Below, one piece after another: positions 51,758 to 62,554 of a stretch of 64,000 bases of DNA (the stretch's first letter is position 1; the number at the start of each line of letters is the position of its first letter). The notes beneath the pieces were generated by a model that was not told the origin of the DNA, ran no database searches, and saw nothing but the letters and a program-made list of their open reading frames with translations. Made by a program: the position numbers and the translations under genes. The stretch lies in NCBI RefSeq assembly GCF_009939225.1, contig NZ_JAACJR010000008.1, positions 1,299,107-1,363,106 of the forward strand, given 5' to 3'. This DNA comes from Sediminibacterium soli (GTDB lineage Bacteria; Bacteroidota; Bacteroidia; Chitinophagales; Chitinophagaceae).

Positions 51758-52411
51758 TCACCCCTTATTTACCACCTGTTTTTTATAATACACACAGATC
51801 TCCCGCAGCCCGCATTCGCCGCATTTGGGATTACGCGCCAGGCAGATATACCGGCCGTGTAAGATCAGCCAGTGGTGGGCTTTATGGACCAGTTCCTTCG
51901 GGATATGTTTGATCAGTTCCTTCTCTACGGCAAGCGGCGTGGTCAGTTGTTGGTCTACCAGTCCCAGCCGTTTGCTTACCCTGAACACATGCGTATCCAC
52001 CGCCATATTCGGCTGTTCATCGACCACGCTGGTGATCACGTTCGCGGTTTTGCGGCCCACACCCGGAAGTTTGATCAGCTCCTGCACCGTCATCGGCACT
52101 TCACCCTGAAAATCGCTGATCAGCATATTGGCCATACCGATCAGGTGTTTGGTTTTGTTATTGGGATAGGATATGCTTTTGATATAGGGGAACAGCTCCT
52201 CGAATGTTGCATCCGCCATTTTCTGCGGCGTTCCGAATCTGGAAAAAATTGCCGGGGTGGTCTGGTTAACCCTTTTGTCGGTGCATTGTGCAGACAGTAT
52301 CACCGCCACCAGCAGCTGAAAAGGATTGTCGTAGATCAGTTCCGTTTCCGCCTCGGGTATATGGGTCTGGAAAAAATCGAGTGCGTACCGGTATCGTTGC
52401 TTTCTGGTCAG
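51758..52411 (-). CDS. nth: endonuclease III, apparent CTG start
   Basis: 217 residues if read from the CTG at 52411. The enzyme removes oxidised pyrimidines and cuts the DNA backbone. The helix-hairpin-helix LPGVGRKTANV with the catalytic Lys, the Asp in AVDTHVFRVSKRLG, and the Fe-S cluster C-x6-C-x2-C-x5-C (Cys190, 197, 200, 206) are intact. There is no ATG, GTG or TTG in frame between an upstream TAA and Leu/Val codons inside conserved sequence. CTG followed by TRKQRYRYALDFF fits exactly where family members begin MT(R/K)KER. A GTG start at 52309 would delete 34 conserved residues. Confidence 0.85.
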   Translation of the reverse strand: MTRKQRYRYALDFFQTHIPEAETELIYDNPFQLLVAVILSAQCTDKRVNQTTPAIFSRFGTPQKMADATFEELFPYIKSISYPNNKTKHLIGMANMLISDFQGEVPMTVQELIKLPGVGRKTANVITSVVDEQPNMAVDTHVFRVSKRLGLVDQQLTTPLAVEKELIKHIPKELVHKAHHWLILHGRYICLARNPKCGECGLREICVYYKKQVVNKG

Positions 52412-52534
52412 AAGAAAAAATTAAAGATTTTCGAAACGCTAAATTGAGGAAAATTGCCGAGGAACAGGAGGTTGGGATGGCATGCGTAATGGCTCTGCCG
52501 GCCGGCTCGCCCAAACGGTTTCAACCCTGTCTCT

Positions 52535-52768
52535 TCAATGCTTCCTGCCCGGGTTGCCCTGGGCATGGCGCATAACGGCTTTCAGCGATTGTTTGGAAGG
52601 CGATAGCAGTTTGAGCTTGTCCAGCTGCCTGAGCGTACGGCGAAGGCGTTCTAAGTTATCCTGCAGGGTAATATCTTCTTCCAGGGCCTGCTCGATCCGG
52701 GCCTGCAGCGCCGGTGAACATTCCTGGTACAGGTATAGGATAAGGTCCTCTTCTTTGATTTTTTTCAT
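52535..52768 (-). CDS. small helical protein, anti-sigma-factor-like
   Basis: 77 residues. The N-terminus (MKKIKEEDLILYLYQECSP) and the following IEQALEEDITLQDNLERLRR match the first helices of Bacteroidota anti-sigma-like proteins, but there is no zinc-binding His-Cys and no membrane segment, so it may be a soluble relative. No sigma factor gene is near. It is 123 bp upstream of nth and 112 bp after ftsB on the same strand. Start at 52768 is chosen over 52864 for family fit. Confidence 0.75.
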   Translation of the reverse strand: MKKIKEEDLILYLYQECSPALQARIEQALEEDITLQDNLERLRRTLRQLDKLKLLSPSKQSLKAVMRHAQGNPGRKH

Positions 52769-52880
52769 AACACAATCCCGCCCATCGTCAGAGGAATGAG
52801 GCGTTTTATTAAAACGGGCTTTGTGTCTGATTATTGTTGCCTGCCCCTGCCTGCCGGGGCCCAACGATTTTGCCTGTATT

Positions 52881-53183
52881 TTATTTTTTAACGGCCGAAG
52901 AATCTTCGATAAGGTAGATATCCTCCCCCTCTTTTTTCATGAGGTAATGCTCCCGGGCAAATTTTTCCAGGGCGGCGGGATTGTTCTGCAGATCATCCAG
53001 CTCTTTACGGGCTTTTTCGATCTCCTGAACATAATACTGTTTCTTGGTTTCCAGCTTTTTCAGTTCCGCTGTGCGCTCCCGCTGCTGAAAAAAATCCCTT
53101 TTGTCAAAAAATAGCATCCACACAATAAAAAATGCCGATACCAGCAGGTATTTATTGGTGAGGATGGACAGGATCTTTTTCAT
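52881..53183 (-). CDS. septum formation initiator, FtsB/DivIC family
   Basis: 100 residues: one membrane helix (about 11-27), then a coiled coil from 35 to 70 (QRERTAELKKLETKKQYYVQE), then the conserved FAREHYLMKKEGEDIYLIED. This is the FtsB/DivIC shape; the protein works in the divisome with FtsL and FtsQ. Its place just downstream of eno is the usual order in Bacteroidota. The 133-bp gap to eno carries a strong palindrome. Confidence 0.92.
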   Translation of the reverse strand: MKKILSILTNKYLLVSAFFIVWMLFFDKRDFFQQRERTAELKKLETKKQYYVQEIEKARKELDDLQNNPAALEKFAREHYLMKKEGEDIYLIEDSSAVKK

Positions 53184-53267
53184 ACAGTAAAACTAATGCG
53201 TGTATGTTTTCCGCAAAAAGAAAAGTAATCAACAGCTGGGGAGAACCGCAGGCCTGAGACGCCAGGC

Positions 53268-53312
53268 GTCAAATCTGAGACGTGAGCTTTCGTCTCACGT
53301 CTCAGATTTGAC
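53268..53312. repeat. 19-bp perfect palindrome in the eno-ftsB gap
   Basis: Arms GTCAAATCTGAGACGTGAG (53268-53286) and CTCACGTCTCAGATTTGAC (53294-53312), loop of 7. It starts 4 bp after the eno stop on the minus strand. There is no T-run, so its effect on eno-ftsB read-through is open. GACGTGAG links it to the decamer family. Confidence 0.85.
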
Positions 53313-53316
53313 GATG

Positions 53317-54627
<1,311 letters not shown>

Positions 54628-54841
54628 TTAGGGTTTATAGGAGCCGCAATTTACGGAATTGGATGGATGGGGAATGTGTTATTTTAACATGATCCGGGGA
54701 TTGGTGGACCTGCCTGCCGGCGGGCCGATTGTGTGGATTGGCGGATTATATGTTCGAAGTGCGCAATCCAATTGCATTGACCGCTTCAGTCCCATCCATC
54801 CTGGTATAGATAATATATTAATTTGGAACAGCGTCCGCGCC

Positions 54842-54880
54842 GTTGTTGGTCGCATGACAACTACTATTCTGACCAACAAC
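54842..54880. repeat. hairpin just past the gldA stop
   Basis: Perfect arms GTTGTTGGTC (54842-54851) and GACCAACAAC (54871-54880), loop of 19. It follows the gldA stop (54883) by 2 bp on the minus strand but has no T-run on that side; the T-run is on the plus side. It may help end gldA. Confidence 0.65.
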
Positions 54881-54882
54881 AA

Positions 54883-55791
54883 CTATTTTTTTGTGAGTGA
54901 CCGGAAAATATCCTCCAGATTATGCTTCTCCGAATGAAGCGAAACGATATTGAGGTTATGATCTATCGCCAGCTGCAGCAATTGTTTTCTTACGTTTTCC
55001 GGATCATTTGTTTGGAGTTTCCAGTTACCGGGGGCGGGCTGGTCGATATGTTCGATAGATGCGATGTTATTATGCAGCAGGCCGATATCGATCAGTTCAT
55101 GGAACTGCACGGAAACGATATGGTGATCGCGTTTGCCTTTCTGGAGATTGGCAAGCGTATCGTCTGCCACTATATTTCCCCGGTCGATAATGATCACACG
55201 GTCGCAGATGGCTTCCACTTCCTGTAAAATATGAGAGGAGAAAAGAACGGTCTTGTCTTTTCCCTGCTGTCTGATCACATTTCTTATCTCTACGATCTGG
55301 TTGGGATCGAGACCGCTGGTGGGTTCATCCAGGATCAGCACTTCGGGGTCATGGATCAGCGCAGCGGCCAGTCCTACCCTTTGCTTATATCCTTTCGACA
55401 ACTGTCCGATCTTCTTTTTTGATTCGATGGTGAGTCCGGTCAGTGAGATCAGTTTTTCAACAGCGGCTTTCTTATCGGCAATACCATGGATACCCGCAAT
55501 AAACCCCAGGTATTCCCGCACATACATATCGGTGTACAACGGGTTTGCTTCGGGCAGGTAGCCGATCTTCTTTTTAACGCTGATGGGATCCTGCTTCACA
55601 TCAATGCCGCCAACAATAACCTGTCCCGCATCCGCCTGCAGGTAGCCGGTGATCATTTTCATCGTCGTGCTTTTTCCCGCACCGTTGGGTCCCAGAAAGC
55701 CTACGATCTCTCCCCGGTCTGCGGTAAAGGAAATTTGATTGACAGCTTTCTGTTCGCCGTAATGTTTGGTGAGGTTGGAGATGGAGATCAT
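54883..55791 (-). CDS. gldA: gliding motility ABC transporter ATP-binding subunit GldA
   Basis: 302 residues. GldA is the ATPase of the GldAFG transporter needed for gliding. Walker A is GPNGAGKS, the signature is LSKGYKQRVGLA, Walker B is LILDEPTSGLDPNQ, and the H-loop is SSHILQEVE. The GldA-specific IGYLPEANPLYTDMYVREYLGFIAGIHGI is a close match. gldF and gldG are not next to it. Because close ABC families share these motifs, a related exporter ATPase cannot be excluded. Confidence 0.9.
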   Translation of the reverse strand: MISISNLTKHYGEQKAVNQISFTADRGEIVGFLGPNGAGKSTTMKMITGYLQADAGQVIVGGIDVKQDPISVKKKIGYLPEANPLYTDMYVREYLGFIAGIHGIADKKAAVEKLISLTGLTIESKKKIGQLSKGYKQRVGLAAALIHDPEVLILDEPTSGLDPNQIVEIRNVIRQQGKDKTVLFSSHILQEVEAICDRVIIIDRGNIVADDTLANLQKGKRDHHIVSVQFHELIDIGLLHNNIASIEHIDQPAPGNWKLQTNDPENVRKQLLQLAIDHNLNIVSLHSEKHNLEDIFRSLTKK

Positions 55792-55940
55792 GGAAGTTGA
55801 AATTCAAAAGTCAAAATTCAAAATTCAAAAACGGTGCGGGCCGTTTTCAGTGGCGAACCTGCCTGGCTTCCAGGCAAACGGATTTGCGGGTCAAAAGTCT
55901 GTATTTAACCCATAGGTTTGCTGACAAGGCTGTTAAAATT

Positions 55941-56186
55941 TCAGTGCAGCAGTTCTTCTGAATTTTCAGGAAGATGATCATACTCGCCTTTCAGCGCATA
56001 CCAGCCAAAGATGGTGAACCCAATGGCAATCGGAATAAATACCACCACGAATACGCCCCACTGGATTTTGGTATCGAGCACCGGTTTCTTTGCAATCTCG
56101 GAAGCCGCGGTCTGTATCAGGTAATAAACGGCCACCGGCCCGAGCAATACCCATAAGATGCCTGCAATACGTTTGATCTGGTTCAT
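55941..56186 (-). CDS. small two-helix membrane protein (DUF6814-like)
   Basis: 81 residues with two membrane helices (about 6-26 and 42-63) and a polar acidic C-terminus. It lies 61 bp after the MFS symporter gene on the same strand, an order I recall from other Bacteroidota and which suggests a transporter accessory protein. No motif fixes its function. Confidence 0.75.
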   Translation of the reverse strand: MNQIKRIAGILWVLLGPVAVYYLIQTAASEIAKKPVLDTKIQWGVFVVVFIPIAIGFTIFGWYALKGEYDHLPENSEELLH

Positions 56187-56247
56187 ACTGGTTGGGTCTG
56201 GATTTATTGGTTAACAGTTCGGGTTCTTTTTTTTGCGGTCCGATCAT

Positions 56248-57783
56248 TTAATCATCGATCCGGCTGTCGATGCGGTTATTAATGTACAGCACGCCTATCA
56301 CAAGACATAATCCCCCCACAATGATCGGGTACATCAGGCCAACAAGCTTGTCAGCGGTATAAATGGTTGTCAGCAGCGTTGCGATAAACGGCGTTAAGCC
56401 TCCAAACACACCGTTGCCGATATGGTATGGCAGCGACATCGAGGTATACCGGATCTTCGTCGGGAACAGCTCCACCAGGAACGCCGCTATCGGGCCGTAT
56501 ACCATGGTCACATACAGTATCAGCACAAAAACAATACCCACAAACAACCAGTAATCCTGCCCGCCGAGTGTGCGCATGGTTGCTGTAACAGGAGGCAGAT
56601 CGGGTTTTTCGCCATACAGCGCCTTATCGAATGCATAGTGCCTGGTGACCAGCAATGAGCCATCGGCATAATATTTTTTTTCTGTTACGGTATGAATGGC
56701 ATCGGCCGGGTATTTTGTGGTTGCCAGGCTGCTGCTGTCCACCGATCTTTTCTCCACCAGTTCCAACTTACCGGATTCATCAACTGCAGTAAGCATTTTG
56801 TGGAACAGCGGTTTGTAGGTAACGATCGCCAGCAACATACCACCCAGCATGATCCATTTACGGCCGATCTTGTCGCTCCAGCTTCCGAATACAACAAAAA
56901 AAGGTGTGGCGAATAAAATCGCCCAGATCAGTATGGTGCGCGACTGGTCGAAATCCACCTTACATACGTTCTCGATAAAGGACTGTGCATAGAACTGACC
57001 GGTATACCACACCACCCCCTGGCCCATGGTTGCACCAAACAGCGCCAGTAATACCATTTTGAGGTTGGCCTTATGCCCAAAACTTTCTTTCAAAGGATTA
57101 ACGGAGCGCGTGCCGCTTGTTTTGAGTTTCTCAAACAGCGGCGACTCTTTCATCTTCAGCCGGATATAGATCGATACCACCACCAGCAATATCGAAACAA
57201 GGAAAGGAATACGCCATCCCCAGTCGTTGAATTTGGCGATGGACTTCGCCTTGTCGGCATCGAGGCTATGTCTTGTCAGCAGGATCACCCCCAGCGATAC
57301 AAACAAACCAAGCGTTGCCGTGGTCTGTATCCAGGAAGTGAAGAAACCGCGTCTGTGCGCGGGCGAATGTTCGGCTACATAAGTGGCCGCACCCCCGTAT
57401 TCGCCGCCAAGCGCCAGGCCCTGTATCAGCCGCAGCAACAATACCAGTACCGGCGCGGCAAAACCGATGGAATCGTATCCCGGTATCAACCCTATCGCAA
57501 AAGTGGAGCCGCCCATCAGCACAAGGGTCAGCAGAAAAGTATACTTACGCCCGATCATATCGCCCAGCCGGCCGAATACCAGGGCCCCGAAAGGACGCAC
57601 GATAAACCCCGCCGCAAATGTGGCCAGCGTGGAAAGCAATGCAGCGGTGGGATTTGTTTTAGGGAAGAACTGGCTGGCGAGTACCGTGGCAAGACTGCCG
57701 AAAATGTAAAAATCATACCATTCAATCAGTGTGCCCAGCGACGAAGCGCCGATCACTTTCCAGATACCCTTGGTTTCTTTCAT
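56248..57783 (-). CDS. MFS transporter, metabolite:H+ symporter (ProP/ShiA-like)
   Basis: 511 residues, twelve membrane segments. Family marks: SLGTLIEWYDFYIFGSLA in helix 1, RPFGALVFGRLGDMIGRKYTF (loop 2-3), and LRLIQGLALGGEYGGAATYVAEH. Between the later helices an 85-90-residue hydrophilic insert (about 324-413) with EKKYYADGSLLVTRHYAFDKALYG interrupts the usual layout. The ATG at 57783 (MKETKG) is chosen because the frame from 57963 is unlike any transporter upstream of it. Substrate class: osmolytes or organic acids, not resolved. Confidence 0.9.
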   Translation of the reverse strand: MKETKGIWKVIGASSLGTLIEWYDFYIFGSLATVLASQFFPKTNPTAALLSTLATFAAGFIVRPFGALVFGRLGDMIGRKYTFLLTLVLMGGSTFAIGLIPGYDSIGFAAPVLVLLLRLIQGLALGGEYGGAATYVAEHSPAHRRGFFTSWIQTTATLGLFVSLGVILLTRHSLDADKAKSIAKFNDWGWRIPFLVSILLVVVSIYIRLKMKESPLFEKLKTSGTRSVNPLKESFGHKANLKMVLLALFGATMGQGVVWYTGQFYAQSFIENVCKVDFDQSRTILIWAILFATPFFVVFGSWSDKIGRKWIMLGGMLLAIVTYKPLFHKMLTAVDESGKLELVEKRSVDSSSLATTKYPADAIHTVTEKKYYADGSLLVTRHYAFDKALYGEKPDLPPVTATMRTLGGQDYWLFVGIVFVLILYVTMVYGPIAAFLVELFPTKIRYTSMSLPYHIGNGVFGGLTPFIATLLTTIYTADKLVGLMYPIIVGGLCLVIGVLYINNRIDSRIDD

Positions 57784-58125
57784 CTGTTGGTCTTTGTTGG
57801 TTTGTTTGCCGGAGGAGATGGCCCCGGTGAACTTTATCTCACCAAAATCAGCATCCCCCCGCTGTCGGCCTTCCCGGCTCATGGTACAACCTATGCAAAC
57901 GGTTGTCAAACTACGTGAAACCGGGGGAATAAACAAGAGAGTATGGCTATATTTACCGCTCAAATTGATTCAGGGTTGAATCGGAACATGGTTGCATTGT
58001 TACATTTACCTGTTACCAACGCCCCCCTTCAGGCGCCACCCAACAATGCAACCATATAACCATTCAATCCCGCTCATTTTCAAATTCTCAAACCCGCCTG
58101 CCGGCGAGGCAGGTTATCAAATTTC
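57784..58125. other. 342-bp divergent intergenic region (MFS / acs)
   Basis: It should hold the promoters for both genes. Seen inside: palindrome family A copy 3 (57988-58055) and a short CCTGCCGGCGAGGCAGG hairpin ending about 20 bp before the acs start. No clear -7 box for either gene was found. Confidence 0.6.
57988..58055. repeat. palindrome family A, copy 3
   Basis: Perfect arms ATGGTTGCATTGTT (57988-58001) and AACAATGCAACCAT (58042-58055), loop of 40 nt. Unlike copies 1 and 2 it is not between convergent genes but upstream of acs. Confidence 0.75.
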
Positions 58126-60051
58126 ATGTCCCACCCCTACCAGATACAATCGTTCGACGAGTACAAAGAGAAATACAGGAAAAGCATCGAAGATCCCGCG
58201 GCGTTCTGGGCGGATATTGCACAGCATTTTCAGTGGCGGAAACGCTGGGACGCCGTACTGGAATGGAATTTCCGTGAGCCGAAAATCGAATGGTTCAAAG
58301 GAGGCAGACTGAATATTACGGAGAACTGTCTCGACAGGCATATCGCCGAAAAAGGCGACCAGCCCGCGCTTTTGTGGGAGCCCAATGCACCCGATGAACA
58401 TTCCCGGACCCTCAGCTATAAAAAACTGCTGGAGAAAGTATGCCAGTTCGCGCATGTTTTAAAGAACAATGGCGTGAAAAAAGGCGACCGCGTTTGTATC
58501 TATATGGGTATGATACCCGAGCTGGCCATTGCCGTACTGGCCTGCGCAAGGATCGGGGCGGTGCACAGCGTGGTGTTTGGCGGTTTTTCGGCGCAGAGTA
58601 TCGCAGACCGTCTGGCCGATGCCAAAGCCGAATTCATCGTTACCTGCGACGGCGCTTTCCGGGGTGCAAAAGACATCCCGCTGAAGAACGTGATCGACGA
58701 TGCGCTGATCGGCAATACAACCGTAAAGCGTGTGATCGTATGCACACGAACCCGCACACCCGTTTCCATGATCAAGGGAAGGGATATATGGTGGGAAGAA
58801 GAGATGAAACGGGTGGAAGAGCAGGGCCTCAATTTTATCGAAGCCGAAGAAATGGATGCGGAGGATTATTTATTCATCCTCTATACTTCGGGTTCAACCG
58901 GCAAACCCAAGGGTGTGGTGCATACCTGTGGCGGTTATATGGTATGGGCCAACTATACCTTTATCAATGTTTTTCAGTACCAGCCCGGGCAGATCCATTT
59001 CTGCACTGCCGATATCGGCTGGATCACGGGGCATACCTATATCGTGTACGGTCCGCTCAGCGCAGGCGCCACTTCGCTGATGTTTGAAGGCGTGCCCACC
59101 TGGCCCGATGCCGGCAGGTTCTGGGATATCATTGAAAAATACAGGGTCCATATTTTCTATACCGCACCCACGGCCATCCGCAGCCTGATGGGTTTTGGAA
59201 CCGAGCCGTTGGCAGGAAAAGACCTTTCCTCCATAAAAGTGCTCGGCACCGTGGGCGAGCCCATTAACGAAGAGGCCTGGCACTGGTACGACGAGCAGGT
59301 GGGAAAAAAAACGTCTCCGATCGTGGATACCTGGTGGCAAACAGAAACCGGCGGTATACTGATCAGTAACCTGGCAGGCATTACACCCGCCGTGCCCAGC
59401 TGGGCCACGCTGCCTTTACCCGGTTTGCAGATGGTACTGGTTGACGAGAACGGCAAAGAGATCCTGGCAGAAGGCGAAGAAACCGTTTCGGGCAATCTCT
59501 GTATCAAAGCGCCCTGGCCCGGCATTCTGCGCACTACCTACGGCGATCACGAAAGATGCCGCACCAATTATTTCGCCACCTATGAAGATCTTTATTTTAC
59601 AGGAGACGGCGCACTGCGCGATAAAAACGGATTTTACCGGATCACCGGACGCGTGGATGATGTACTCAATGTAAGCGGACACCGTATAGGCACCGCCGAA
59701 GTGGAGAACGCGATCAACATGCATGCAGGCGTGGTGGAAAGTGCGGTGGTGGGCTATCCGCATGATATCAAAGGACAGGGTATTTATGCCTACGTGATCT
59801 TTTCTGAAAGTGGGAAAAAAGAGGAGGAACTGACTAAGAAAGATATTCTCCAGACGGTAACCCGCATTATCGGCCCCATTGCCAAACCCGATAAGATTCA
59901 GTTCGTGAGCGGCCTGCCAAAAACAAGAAGCGGCAAAATCATGCGGAGAATCTTACGCAAGATCGCCGAAGGTGAAGTAAGCAACCTCGGCGATACCTCC
60001 ACCCTGCTCGATCCGGGCGTGGTTGAGGAAATAAAGAACGGCAGGCTTTGA
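58126..60051 (+). CDS. acs: acetate--CoA ligase (acetyl-CoA synthetase)
   Basis: 641 residues. It makes acetyl-CoA from acetate, ATP and CoA through acetyl-AMP. The adenylation motif YTSGSTGKPKG, WWQTETGG, the hinge region ITGRVDDVLNVSGHRIGTAE, and TRSGKIMRR with the regulatory Lys604 (the site acetylated in the E. coli enzyme) are all present. Length fits Acs (about 650). The gene stands alone, upstream of the glycerol operon's tail end. Confidence 0.96.
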   Translation: MSHPYQIQSFDEYKEKYRKSIEDPAAFWADIAQHFQWRKRWDAVLEWNFREPKIEWFKGGRLNITENCLDRHIAEKGDQPALLWEPNAPDEHSRTLSYKKLLEKVCQFAHVLKNNGVKKGDRVCIYMGMIPELAIAVLACARIGAVHSVVFGGFSAQSIADRLADAKAEFIVTCDGAFRGAKDIPLKNVIDDALIGNTTVKRVIVCTRTRTPVSMIKGRDIWWEEEMKRVEEQGLNFIEAEEMDAEDYLFILYTSGSTGKPKGVVHTCGGYMVWANYTFINVFQYQPGQIHFCTADIGWITGHTYIVYGPLSAGATSLMFEGVPTWPDAGRFWDIIEKYRVHIFYTAPTAIRSLMGFGTEPLAGKDLSSIKVLGTVGEPINEEAWHWYDEQVGKKTSPIVDTWWQTETGGILISNLAGITPAVPSWATLPLPGLQMVLVDENGKEILAEGEETVSGNLCIKAPWPGILRTTYGDHERCRTNYFATYEDLYFTGDGALRDKNGFYRITGRVDDVLNVSGHRIGTAEVENAINMHAGVVESAVVGYPHDIKGQGIYAYVIFSESGKKEEELTKKDILQTVTRIIGPIAKPDKIQFVSGLPKTRSGKIMRRILRKIAEGEVSNLGDTSTLLDPGVVEEIKNGRL

Positions 60052-60075
60052 GAGAACGGGAACAATAGAACAGAT

Positions 60076-60150
60076 GAACAAGGAATATCGAATGTTGAAA
60101 TAAGGAGGAATGAAAATCTCACTTACTTCGACATTCGATATTCCTTGTTC
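60076..60150. repeat. palindrome family D, 20-bp perfect arms
   Basis: Arms at 60076-60095 and 60131-60150 (core GGAATATCGAATGT) pair perfectly, with further partial pairing inside a 35-nt loop, followed by GATATTC copies. It lies between convergent acs and glpF and may stop both transcripts. Confidence 0.75.
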
Positions 60151-60163
60151 GATATTCGATATT

Positions 60164-60871
60164 CTATACAAGCGCCTGATACGTCAGTGCGGCCAGGATG
60201 CCGCCGATCACCGGGCCGAGTACGGGTATCCAGCTGTAGTTCCAGCCGGAGGGGCCTTTGGATTTGAGCGGAAGGATGGCGTGCATGATGCGCGGACCGA
60301 GGTCGCGGGCCGGGTTGATGGCATAGCCTGTGGGGCCGCCGAGAGAAAGACCGATACCAAGCACCAGCAGGGCAACGGGAAGGGCGTCGAGCGCACCCAG
60401 GCTGGCGGCGGGGCCGGTGATGAACAGCGCACCGAATACAAGTACAAAAGTGCCAATGAGCTCGGTAACCAGGTTGGACATGTTTGAGCGGATGGCAGGC
60501 GATGTGCAAAATACAGCCTGGGTCAGGTCAGTGTCGGAGGTAGCATCGAAATGTTTTCGGTAACTGATCCAGACAAGCAAAGCGCCGGTCATGGCGCCCA
60601 GCATCTGGCCGCCGATATAAGCGGGCACCTGCGCCCAGCTGATTTTATTTATTGCGGCAAAAGCAATGGATATGGCAGGATTGAGATGCGCGCCGCTGGC
60701 TTTACTGGCAATATACACCGCCACAAAAACGGCGATACCCCAGCCAAAGGCAATCACCAGCCAGCCGCTGCTGTTGCCCTTGGTTTTGTTAAGCACCACG
60801 TTGGCAACAACACCATTGCCCAGTAACACCAGCACGGCGGTTCCGATAAATTCGCTCATGAATACAGACAT
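60164..60871 (-). CDS. glpF: MIP-family glycerol facilitator
   Basis: 235 residues with six membrane helices and both NPA half-helices: HLNPAISIAF (near 62) and GYAINPARDLGP (near 195). The Asp after the second NPAR is the mark of glycerol-conducting aquaglyceroporins instead of water-only channels. It lies 45 bp after glpK on the same strand, fitting glycerol uptake coupled to phosphorylation. Confidence 0.93.
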   Translation of the reverse strand: MSVFMSEFIGTAVLVLLGNGVVANVVLNKTKGNSSGWLVIAFGWGIAVFVAVYIASKASGAHLNPAISIAFAAINKISWAQVPAYIGGQMLGAMTGALLVWISYRKHFDATSDTDLTQAVFCTSPAIRSNMSNLVTELIGTFVLVFGALFITGPAASLGALDALPVALLVLGIGLSLGGPTGYAINPARDLGPRIMHAILPLKSKGPSGWNYSWIPVLGPVIGGILAALTYQALV

Positions 60872-60916
60872 AGCAATAAATTTTGGTTTGGAATATACTT
60901 CGTTATTTCGATAATA

Positions 60917-62416
60917 TTATACTTCATCAGCCTGAAATGCCGCAGCGGCGTTGATCGCTTTCTTCCAGCCATCGGCTTTTTTCTGTACCGCTTCCTTTGG
61001 CATTTCGGGATGGAATGCCCGGTCCTGCTGCCAGTAGCCCTTTATCTCATCGAGGTCTTTCCAGAAGCCGATCGCCAGTCCGGCAAGATAGGCGGCGCCC
61101 AGGGCGGTTGTTTCGGTGATCACCGGTCTTACCACCGTTGTCTGCAACAGATCGCTCTGAAACTGCAGCAGTTTGTTGTTGATGGTGGCGCCGCCATCCA
61201 CTCTCAGCTCGCTGATGGTTACGCCCGCATCCGCTTCCATGGCATGCAGCACATCCATTACCTGGTACGCGATGCTTTCCACCGCCGCTTTCGCAAAATG
61301 ACCCGCCGTGGTACCGCGTGTAATACCCACAATGGTGCCGCGTGCATGCTGGTTCCAGTAAGGAGCGCCCAGCCCGGCAAAGGCTGGAACCATGTATACG
61401 CCGCCGTTATCCGGAACCGATTCGGCAAGCGCCTCCACTTCCGATGAATGCCGGATGATGCCCAGCCCGTCGCGCAGCCATTGTACAACGGCACCCGCAA
61501 TGAACACACTTCCTTCCAGTGCATACTGTACTTCGTTATTGATCTTCCAGGCAATGGTGGTTACCAGGTTGTTCTTGGATGCAATGGGTTTGCTGCCTGT
61601 CTGCATCAGCATAAAACACCCTGTGCCGTAGGTATTCTTTACCATACCCGGCTGCACACACATTTGCCCGAACAGGGCAGCCTGCTGGTCGCCGGCCATA
61701 CCCGCCACCGGTATGCGTGCACCGGTAAGTACATCTTTGGTATATCCGTATACCTCGCTGCTCGACCGCACTTCCGGAAGAACGGAAACGGGTATGTCAA
61801 ACAGCTCCAGCAGATCGGTGTCCCATTGCTGTGTATGGATATTGTACAGCATCGTACGCGAAGCATTCGATACATCCGTCACATGCTGTTCACCCCCGGT
61901 CAGCTTCCATACCAGCCAGGTATCGATGGTTCCGAAACAAAGCGCTCCGGATGCGGCCAGGGCACGGGCCCCTTCTGTATGATCGAGTATCCATTTGAGT
62001 TTGGTGGCCGAGAAATACGCGTCGAGTATCAGTCCGGTTTTTTCCTGTATGATACCCGCTTTGCCCGAGGCCCGCAGTTCGTCGCAATAAGCCGCGGTGC
62101 GTTTGTCCTGCCATACAATGGCATGATACACCGGCTCGCCTGTGAGCTTATTCCATACCACGGTTGTTTCACGCTGGTTGGTAATGCCGATGGCTGCAAT
62201 ATCCTGCAAGGTAAGCCCTGCCTTGATCACGGCTTCGGTTGCAACAGACAGCTGCGTATACCATATTTCGGATGCATCATGCTCCACCCAGCCGGTATTG
62301 GGAAAATGCTGTGTAAATTCTTTTTGCGCAACGGCAACCACCTCACTTTTCCGGTTAAAAATAATAGCGCGGGAACTGGTGGTTCCCTGGTCGAATGAGA
62401 GAATAAATGAAGACAT
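60917..62416 (-). CDS. glpK: glycerol kinase
   Basis: 499 residues. It phosphorylates glycerol to glycerol 3-phosphate with ATP. The N-terminal phosphate-1 loop [40 protein letters not shown] and [17 protein letters not shown] of the FGGY kinase fold are clear. The ATG at 62416 ([11 protein letters not shown]) is chosen; the open frame from 62536 upstream is not kinase-like. Spaced 138 bp from glpD upstream and 45 bp from glpF downstream. Confidence 0.96.
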   Translation of the reverse strand: MSSFILSFDQGTTSSRAIIFNRKSEVVAVAQKEFTQHFPNTGWVEHDASEIWYTQLSVATEAVIKAGLTLQDIAAIGITNQRETTVVWNKLTGEPVYHAIVWQDKRTAAYCDELRASGKAGIIQEKTGLILDAYFSATKLKWILDHTEGARALAASGALCFGTIDTWLVWKLTGGEQHVTDVSNASRTMLYNIHTQQWDTDLLELFDIPVSVLPEVRSSSEVYGYTKDVLTGARIPVAGMAGDQQAALFGQMCVQPGMVKNTYGTGCFMLMQTGSKPIASKNNLVTTIAWKINNEVQYALEGSVFIAGAVVQWLRDGLGIIRHSSEVEALAESVPDNGGVYMVPAFAGLGAPYWNQHARGTIVGITRGTTAGHFAKAAVESIAYQVMDVLHAMEADAGVTISELRVDGGATINNKLLQFQSDLLQTTVVRPVITETTALGAAYLAGLAIGFWKDLDEIKGYWQQDRAFHPEMPKEAVQKKADGWKKAINAAAAFQADEV

Positions 62417-62554
62417 AAACTGGCAGGCTTTATCGTATAAATATATGTTTTTAAGCAATCGGCGCACCGGCAGGCTTGGCAACCCTGCACCGCAGGGATT
62501 CCTGAACGAAGCAGCGGCGCCTGCACACATCATCAATGCATAACACGGAACAGC

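Noticed and set aside
52207..52309. GTG at 52309 as the start of nth
   Set aside because: It would remove 34 residues that match the family N-terminus; the CTG at 52411 fits better.
57073..57918. A 281-codon plus-strand frame over the MFS gene
   Set aside because: Arg/Gln-rich shadow; the twelve-helix protein on the other strand is clear.
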